A stretch of DNA of 46,737 nucleotides, from positions 1-46,737 of the forward strand of contig JAAYEK010000130.1 of assembly GCA_012728785.1 (NCBI GenBank), read 5' to 3'. How positions within the stretch are numbered: position 1 is the first letter of the stretch; every line of letters starts with the position of its first letter. Under the pieces are notes generated by a model that did no database searches, was not told the origin of the DNA, and was given only the letters and a program-made list of their open reading frames with translations. This stretch comes from Bacillota bacterium. GTDB taxonomy: Bacteria > Bacillota > UBA4882 > UBA8346. The translations under genes and the position numbers were made by a program. This document shows, piece by piece, positions 41,632 through 46,737 of this stretch.

Positions 41632-41779
41632 ATTTTTTGCATAATAAATCGAAGTGAGTTTCATAATTCCCAAATTAATTATTTTGACATTATATATATA
41701 ATTTGAATTAAGCTATATATTGCCAAAATTATACTGATCAGATTTATGAAACGACCTAAATAAAATAGGAGGAATTTTA

Positions 41780-43066
41780 ATGAAAAGTCTTACTTATAAT
41801 CCTTATCAAACAGCCCAAGAACAGTTTGACAAAGTGGCTGACATGATCGGATTAGAACAGCCCCTGAAAGAGTATCTGCGCCAACCGATGCGGGAATATC
41901 ATTTCACCATTCCGGTAAAAATGGATGACGGCTCGGTAAATGTATTCAAAGGTTTTCGGGTTCAACACAATGATGCCAGAGGTCCAGCCAAAGGGGGCAT
42001 CCGTTTTCACCCGGAGGAAACCGCCGATACCGTTCGTGCCCTATCATTGTGGATGACTTGGAAATGTTCAGTGGTTGATATCCCATTGGGCGGAGCTAAA
42101 GGCGGAGTAATCTGCGATCCTCGCAGTCTCACCGAACGTGAACAAGAACGACTTTGCCGCGGCTGGGTTAGACAACTCGCCCGAAATGTCGGCCCCTGTT
42201 TAGATGTGCCGGCTCCGGACGTAATGACCAACGCCAAGCATATGCTATGGATGCTGGATGAATTCGAAACCATTCACGGCGGACGATATCCCGGTTTTAT
42301 CACCGGTAAACCGGTAGGAATGGGCGGATCATTGGGTAGAACCGAAGCTACCGGTTTCGGCGTGATTTATGTATTACGCGAGGCGCTTAAAGAATTAGGG
42401 ATTAAACCCGAAAACACCACCGCCTCGGTTCAAGGTTTCGGTAATGTAGCCCAATATGCCGTTAAAAAATATCATGAACTCGGTGGTAAAGTCATTGCTA
42501 TCTCTTGTTGGAATAATAATGATAAGACCGCCTATACCTACCGCAAAAAAGACGGAGTCGATGTCCAAGTCTTAATTGGGATTACCGACTCTTTTGGCAG
42601 CATTGATAAGAACAAAGCCCAAGATTTAGGTTATGAGGTGTTACCGGGCGGAGCCTGGATCGAGCAAGATGTGGATATTCTAATCCCAGCCGCCCTCGAA
42701 AACCAGATTACCCAAGACAATGTCACAAAAATTAGCAAACAAGTTAAAGCTCTTGTGGAAGCGGCTAATGGTCCTACCGCAATAGAGGCGGATCAGGTTA
42801 TTAAAGAACGTGGTATTTTCCTGGTTCCCGATTTTCTAACCAATGCCGGTGGCGTTACCTGCAGTTATTTCGAACAAGTTCAATCCAATATGAATTTTTA
42901 CTGGGAGAAACCAGAAGTACTAGAGAAGCTAGATGCCAAAATGACTTCCGCTTACCATGGTGTCAGTGAGGTTGCCCGGAAACAAAAAGTTTATATGCGC
43001 GATGCAGCCTATATTATCGCAATTAACCGGGTTGCGCATGCGGTTAAATGTCGTGGTTGGATATAA
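41780..43066 (+). CDS. gdhA: glutamate dehydrogenase
   Basis: A 428-residue hexameric-type enzyme that interconverts glutamate and 2-oxoglutarate plus ammonia with NAD(P). The substrate domain has KGGIRFHPE (K71), K95 in TWKCSV and the catalytic K107 in PLGGAKGGV; VPAPDVMT supplies the aspartate. The Rossmann domain has GFGNVAQYA (219-227), then AISCWNNND at the end of the second strand, where many relatives have an acidic residue. Cofactor preference therefore cannot be read off simply. Length and order suggest the NAD-type catabolic group common in Bacillota. ATG 41780 follows AGGAGG. The 170 bases after the stop hold no credible gene. Confidence 0.93.
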   Translation: MKSLTYNPYQTAQEQFDKVADMIGLEQPLKEYLRQPMREYHFTIPVKMDDGSVNVFKGFRVQHNDARGPAKGGIRFHPEETADTVRALSLWMTWKCSVVDIPLGGAKGGVICDPRSLTEREQERLCRGWVRQLARNVGPCLDVPAPDVMTNAKHMLWMLDEFETIHGGRYPGFITGKPVGMGGSLGRTEATGFGVIYVLREALKELGIKPENTTASVQGFGNVAQYAVKKYHELGGKVIAISCWNNNDKTAYTYRKKDGVDVQVLIGITDSFGSIDKNKAQDLGYEVLPGGAWIEQDVDILIPAALENQITQDNVTKISKQVKALVEAANGPTAIEADQVIKERGIFLVPDFLTNAGGVTCSYFEQVQSNMNFYWEKPEVLEKLDAKMTSAYHGVSEVARKQKVYMRDAAYIIAINRVAHAVKCRGWI

Positions 43067-43236
43067 TATTTTTATCTAGCGGAGATTGAAAGGAAATAGA
43101 CCAAAAAAGCCGATGATTAATTGCTGGATGTTCTCGATAAACGGGCTAAAGAATTAAAATTGTCAGACCCGGTTCCTTACGAGAACTCCAGCTATCAGTC
43201 TCCCAACTTTCAACCCTTTTTTAGATGTTTGTTCGC

Positions 43237-43962
43237 TTATTCTTTTGAAAATACCTGTTCTAAGGAAATGCAAAGGTTCTCCAACACTTCGGAACCGGCA
43301 GTTTCCGAACCTTTATAAACGCGATAATTTTGGATTTCTCCAGATGCAAAAGAGTAAATATACACTTCCCGGTTCCAGGGGTTAACAATCCAATACTCTC
43401 CGATCCCACCGGCCATATATAAATTCAATTTCTTCAACATATCTTTGTTTTGAGTAGATTCCGAAAGCACCTCAACGACTAGTGTGGGGATGCCTTGATA
43501 GCGGCCCCGGTCATTGACTTTTTCCGGATCACATACCACTACAATATCCGGTTGAACAATGTTTTCCCTTTCATCCTTAAACAAAGTAACATCAAAGGGC
43601 GCTGTAACGGGTTTACATCTCTTCTCTTGTGACCATTGATGAAACCGTGATAAGATCGCTACTAAAACCCTCTGATGTTCATAAGATGGTGAAGCTAGTT
43701 GAAAGACTTCGCCATCAATCAATTCATAACGGTTCTCGCTGGAGTCCGAAAGTTTCCGGAACTCTTCCACCGTCATTCGCTGGTTTCCTCCTTGATAAGC
43801 CGCGTTGCTCTCGGCAACACCGGAAGAACCGTCATGATCTTCCACCCGGTATTGAAGAACCGCTATTTGTTTACCGTTTCGAGTGATATAAACATCTTCA
43901 ACCTGAGCTAATTTTAAATAAGTACCGAAATTATTTTGGATCTCCGTTGAGGTAACTTCCAT
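43237..43962 (-). CDS. Phd/YefM antitoxin domain fused to Uma2-type nuclease domain
   Basis: A 241-residue protein. Residues 1-42 (MEVTSTEIQNNFGTYLKLAQ, then VYITRNGKQIAVLQ) form a Phd/YefM-type DNA-binding antitoxin head. A Gly/Ser linker leads to a Uma2 (DUF820) domain, a PD-(D/E)xK nuclease fold, from about residue 62: E80 in YELIDGE, D139 in VQPDIVVV and E164 in LVVEVLSEST, with lysines at 177-178. The acidic residues of the active site are all present. ATG 43962 is chosen because AGGAG lies eight bases upstream. It is a single-gene unit with a consensus promoter and two palindromes over its transcription start. No separate toxin gene is beside it. Confidence 0.85.
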   Translation of the reverse strand: MEVTSTEIQNNFGTYLKLAQVEDVYITRNGKQIAVLQYRVEDHDGSSGVAESNAAYQGGNQRMTVEEFRKLSDSSENRYELIDGEVFQLASPSYEHQRVLVAILSRFHQWSQEKRCKPVTAPFDVTLFKDERENIVQPDIVVVCDPEKVNDRGRYQGIPTLVVEVLSESTQNKDMLKKLNLYMAGGIGEYWIVNPWNREVYIYSFASGEIQNYRVYKGSETAGSEVLENLCISLEQVFSKE

Positions 43963-43979
43963 ATAAATCACTCCTCATT

Positions 43980-44005
43980 TTAGCTAAAAAATCCCGATTA
44001 GCTAA
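43980..44005. promoter_or_regulatory. twin palindromic operator
   Basis: TTAGCTAA, a perfect palindrome, occurs at 43980-43987 and 43998-44005, with 18 bases centre to centre. The second copy sits at the expected transcription start of the Phd-Uma2 gene, as would suit autorepression by its DNA-binding head. Confidence 0.5.
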
Positions 44006-44009
44006 TTTG

Positions 44010-44038
44010 ATTATATAGAAAACTGTGAAAATTGTCAA
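44010..44038 (-). promoter_or_regulatory. consensus promoter of the Phd-Uma2 gene
   Basis: On the minus strand, TTGACA (44038-44033) and TATAAT (44015-44010) are exactly 17 bases apart: both boxes match consensus perfectly. The rest of the gap to 44344 holds no gene or clear plus-strand promoter. Confidence 0.9.
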
Positions 44039-44344
44039 CCTTCAATTGGTCCTTTGATGGGAAATTTTGATCATGTTCAACTTCATCCGCTTGCCACCTT
44101 GATTAAATCCAACAATATCAACAATAATATAAGAGAAATCATTTTATTTGGAAAAATAATAGAACTTATGATATGCTTTGTTTATACGGAATTTCTCCTT
44201 TATATAATCGGCAAATTTCTCCAAAAACCTCTGGGATTTTACTGGTCATTGTTTTCCGCAATACATGTGGTCTTTATAGTTATCTTGTAGAGCCACAATC
44301 CAAAATCCCTTAATAAAGACAAAAACGAAAGGAGCGAACACTGT

Positions 44345-45838
44345 TTGAATGTTTTAACGGATAAATTTAAAGAAGTTTTCTTTGCGGTGCTTCCGATTAC
44401 CCTAATCGTTTTGGTATTGCATTTCACGGTTACGCCCCTTGAACCACTACTTTTATTTAGGTTTCTCCTAGGGGCTGCCTCAATAATACTTGGGTTATCG
44501 ATATTCTTATTTGGTGTAGATATTGGCGTAACCCCAATCGGTACTTTAATGGGAACCTCTCTCGCCAAAAGCAATAAAGCATGGATTGTAGGAGTCGGTG
44601 GTTTAGTCCTTGGTTTTGTTATTTCCATCGCCGAACCTGATTTGCATGTACTGGCGGAGCAAGTGGCTTCGGTTACATCCGGCGCTGTCTCCAAACTAAG
44701 TATTTTAATTGTTGTTTCCGTTGGAATAGCGGTGATGATTACTATCGGCTTATTTCGAATCGTTTTAAACAAATCCTTACACAAACTACTAAGCGTCATC
44801 TATTTGATTATCTTTGGATTAGCCATCTTTACCTCCGCCGAGTTTTTAGCGGTCGCTTTTGACGCTTCCGGCGCCACTACCGGCGCTATGACTGTCCCCT
44901 TTATATTAGCTCTTGCCTTAGGTGTTTCTTCTTTAAAAAAAGGCGGTAAAGCTTCCGAAGAAGACAGTTTTGGACTCGTCGGCATCGCCTCTTCCGGCGC
45001 TATCTTAGCAGTTATTATAATGAGTATTTTATCAAAAACGGATAAAATTACCGGCAGCTTGGAGCAGACCATATCTCAGTCAACTTCGATGGTTGAACCG
45101 TTTATCAAAGAACTGCCTATTATCGCGGGAGAAATTTTTTTGGCTTTATTCCCGATAGTAGTAATATTCTTCATTTTTCAAATCGTCTCATTCAAGATTT
45201 CCAAAAAGTCATTTACCAAGATTATTAAAGGTCTTGTCTATACTTTTATCGGGTTAGTCTTATTTTTGACTGGCGTCAATGCAGGTTTTATGGATGTTGG
45301 AAGCATAGTCGGATATAAGCTTGCCTCTTTAGAACATCAATGGATCGTGATCTTAGTCGGATTTATCCTGGGGTTAGTGGTCGTTCTGGCCGAACCGGCG
45401 GTTTACGTCTTGACCAATCAGATCGAAACCGTAACCAGCGGCTATCTTCAAAGGAAAGTGGTGATCTTCGCCCTCTCGATCGGTATTGGTTTCGCGGTGG
45501 CTTTGTCGATGCTACGAATCGTTGTACCTGAAATTCAACTATGGCATTTTCTTCTGCCAGGTTATATAATTTCTATAATCATGGCTTACTTTGTGCCGAA
45601 ATTATTCGTCGGAATAGCCTTTGATGCAGGTGGAGTCGCTTCCGGTCCGATGACCGCGACTTTCATTTTAGCCTTTGCCCAAGGCGCCGCCGAAGCTATT
45701 GAAGGAGCAAATGTATTAGTTGATGGATTTGGAGTGATTGCAATGGTAGCCTTAATGCCTTTGATCGCTCTTCAACTTTTGGGATTTATTTTCAAATGGA
45801 AATCCACCAAAGGAGGATTAGGGCCTAATGAACAATAA
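44345..45838 (+). CDS. DUF1538 membrane protein, probable transporter, internally duplicated
   Basis: A 497-residue protein with about 12-14 predicted membrane helices in two related halves. Each half has an AEP-x5-L...VTSG motif (IAEPDLHVLAEQVASVTSG near residue 98 and LAEPAVYVLTNQIETVTSG near 345) and an FDAxGxxxGxMT motif (FDASGATTGAMTVPFILA and FDAGGVASGPMTATFILA). Members of DUF1538 are regarded as membrane proteins of unknown function; the repeats and the adjoining PII-like gene suggest a carrier, which is inference. The start is TTG at 44345 with AAAGGAG ten bases upstream. Its end overlaps the next gene by 11 bases. Confidence 0.87.
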   Translation: MNVLTDKFKEVFFAVLPITLIVLVLHFTVTPLEPLLLFRFLLGAASIILGLSIFLFGVDIGVTPIGTLMGTSLAKSNKAWIVGVGGLVLGFVISIAEPDLHVLAEQVASVTSGAVSKLSILIVVSVGIAVMITIGLFRIVLNKSLHKLLSVIYLIIFGLAIFTSAEFLAVAFDASGATTGAMTVPFILALALGVSSLKKGGKASEEDSFGLVGIASSGAILAVIIMSILSKTDKITGSLEQTISQSTSMVEPFIKELPIIAGEIFLALFPIVVIFFIFQIVSFKISKKSFTKIIKGLVYTFIGLVLFLTGVNAGFMDVGSIVGYKLASLEHQWIVILVGFILGLVVVLAEPAVYVLTNQIETVTSGYLQRKVVIFALSIGIGFAVALSMLRIVVPEIQLWHFLLPGYIISIIMAYFVPKLFVGIAFDAGGVASGPMTATFILAFAQGAAEAIEGANVLVDGFGVIAMVALMPLIALQLLGFIFKWKSTKGGLGPNEQ

Positions 45839-46493
45839 TTCGGTTCTAAAATATATCGAGTTAATAATGGTGGTTGTCAATTATGGATTAGGCAGTAAGG
45901 TAGTCAAAGTTGCCAAACAAACCGGAGTATCCGGCGGCACAATATTTTTAGGCAAAGGAACTATCAATAATCATTTATTGGAGATTCTGGATCTCTCAGA
46001 TGTTCGTAAAGAGATTATATTGATGATTGCCGAAAAAACACTAGCTAATCAAGCTATTGAAGAACTCAACCGAAAATTTGGTTTTGAAAAACCTAAACAT
46101 GGAATAGCTTTCTCTATTCCGGTTATTAATGTTATCGGGTCCCGAAATAGTAGTTACAATAACCTTAACGAAAGCGGGGGTTTAGAAAATACTATGTATA
46201 AAGTAATTTTTACAGTTGTAGATAAAGGCAACGCTGAAGTGGTGGTTGACTCGGCAAATTCGGTAGGCGCTCGTGGGGCTACAATTATTAACGCTAGGGG
46301 TTCAGGAATTCATGAAACTAATATGTTATTTTCAATGCCGATTGAACCGGAAAAAGAAATTGTGATGATCATCGCTAAAAACGAACGGGTTGATGCCATT
46401 GTTGCTGTAATTAGAGAAAACTTAAAAATCGATGATCCTGGTAATGGCATCATGTTTACTATGGATGTTAATCAAACTTACGGTTTGCGTTAA
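45828..46493 (+). CDS. tandem PII-like regulatory protein
   Basis: A 221-residue protein made of two GlnB-type ferredoxin-like domains (about 8-104 and 123-216) joined by a Ser/Asn-rich linker. Domain 2 is the clearer: GARGATIINARG, then PEKEIVMIIAKNERVDAIV and the B-loop-like PGNGIMFTMDV. Domain 1 repeats this as SGGTIFLGKG, DVRKEIILMIAE and KHGIAFSIP. The T-loops are short, and the tyrosine that is uridylylated in GlnB is missing, so control by uridylylation is unlikely. The ATG at 45828 lies inside the end of the DUF1538 gene, so the two are translationally coupled. It probably senses a nucleotide or metabolite and gates that membrane protein. Confidence 0.85.
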   Translation: MNNNSVLKYIELIMVVVNYGLGSKVVKVAKQTGVSGGTIFLGKGTINNHLLEILDLSDVRKEIILMIAEKTLANQAIEELNRKFGFEKPKHGIAFSIPVINVIGSRNSSYNNLNESGGLENTMYKVIFTVVDKGNAEVVVDSANSVGARGATIINARGSGIHETNMLFSMPIEPEKEIVMIIAKNERVDAIVAVIRENLKIDDPGNGIMFTMDVNQTYGLR

Positions 46494-46516
46494 AAATTAT
46501 TGCTGCTATTAAAATA

Positions 46517-46562
46517 AACTGCCGGACAAGATTGAAAGCCTTGCTCGGCGGTTATTTTTTTT
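46517..46562 (+). terminator. terminator of the DUF1538-PII operon
   Basis: AACTGCCGGACAAG (46517-46530) pairs with CTTGCTCGGCGGTT (46540-46553), with one mismatch and wobbles, around a 9-base loop, followed by ATTTTTTTT. The last 170 bases of the window hold no gene; TTGACA at 46718-46723 could be the -35 box of a gene beyond the edge. Confidence 0.82.
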
Positions 46563-46737
46563 GAAAAGAGAGCACTATGAAACTTCAACTGTCATCAAAC
46601 GTCAATCGTGGAATATAATCCAAATGTGCCTTTCTGTCATTTGAGTTGCGCTAACAATCTTTGTCCGTGTAAATTGTAAAAAAAATGTGGAAATTGTGTT
46701 AAAACTGTTTAATCGCGTTGACATCTGGAAAACGGGG

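Noticed and set aside
41684..41735. TTGACA at 41684 with TATACT at 41730 as the gdhA promoter
   Set aside because: The spacing is far too long for one promoter, and no -10 box lies 16-18 bases after the TTGACA; the true promoter is undecided.
43121..43318. 65-codon plus-strand frame after gdhA
   Set aside because: It runs into the antisense of the Phd-Uma2 gene and has no ribosome site. The first 15 codons look protein-like, but this is too little to support a gene.
44054..44290. Small hydrophobic 78-codon plus-strand frame before the DUF1538 gene
   Set aside because: No ribosome site at its start and no clear promoter; AT-rich DNA easily gives hydrophobic frames.
1..46737. CRISPR arrays, tRNA or rRNA genes, insertion sequences, prophage
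   Set aside because: Looked for and not seen: no regularly spaced repeats, no recognisable RNA genes, and no transposase or integrase frames.

Overview
The window looks like chromosome of an anaerobic, spore-forming but two-membraned (diderm) member of the Bacillota. Two things seen in the sequence set this. There is a long run of outer-membrane genes: LptA, LptC, LptD, LptF/G, LpxD, three Skp/OmpH-like chaperones, BamA, TamB and a Pal-like OmpA protein. There is also an alpha/beta-type small acid-soluble spore protein. A likely Re-citrate synthase, a TRAP transporter and a catabolic-type glutamate dehydrogenase fit a strict anaerobe living on organic acids and amino acids. Lineages such as Hydrogenispora/Limnochordia or spore-forming Negativicutes would fit; I cannot choose between them from this window. 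The DNA is AT-rich, genes start unusually often with TTG or GTG, and no tRNA, rRNA, CRISPR array or insertion sequence was found.

Layout. Positions 1-2.5 kb hold the end of an unknown gene, a Re-citrate synthase-like gene, rpsU and a HIT-family gene. From 2.5 to 25.4 kb everything is on the minus strand and forms the envelope block, read from high to low coordinates: a SpoIVB-type S55 peptidase-like protein, TamB, a FliA/SigB-like sigma factor, a single-pass membrane protein that could be its anti-sigma factor, BamA, an unrecognised predicted outer-membrane barrel protein, three Skp-like proteins, LpxD, then LptF/G-LptD-LptC-LptA. The LPS-export genes run on without a break into RNA-metabolism genes (RNase H-like exonuclease, YhaM, a membrane protein, MtaB). 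No lpxA, lpxB, lpxC or lptB lies here.

From 25.7 to 37.2 kb the genes are more mixed: the spore protein, a LOG-family gene with an internal deletion, a DUF815 ATPase, an OmpA/Pal-like protein, a YdcF-like protein, a TRAP transporter operon whose leader looks like a transcription attenuator, a bacterial PH-domain protein, a TolB-like propeller protein, a stalk-domain protein with a broken or slipping start region, and a truncated AraC regulator. From 37.2 to 46.7 kb come Tex, a DivIC/FtsB-like septum protein with a small HTH protein, an SH3-NlpC/P60 hydrolase, glutamate dehydrogenase, a Phd-Uma2 fusion under a strong promoter with twin palindromes, and a DUF1538 membrane protein overlapping a double-domain PII-like protein.

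How the genes work together. BamA, the Skp-like chaperones and TamB insert outer-membrane proteins, including LptD. LpxD makes lipid A precursor, and LptF/G-C-A-D carry LPS outward. The Pal-like protein ties the outer membrane to peptidoglycan. The most interesting candidates for new biology are the TRAP leader with mutually exclusive antiterminator and terminator helices, the DUF1538/tandem-PII pair in which both partners are internally duplicated, the envelope sigma factor with its possible anti-sigma partner, and the unrecognised barrel protein beside BamA.
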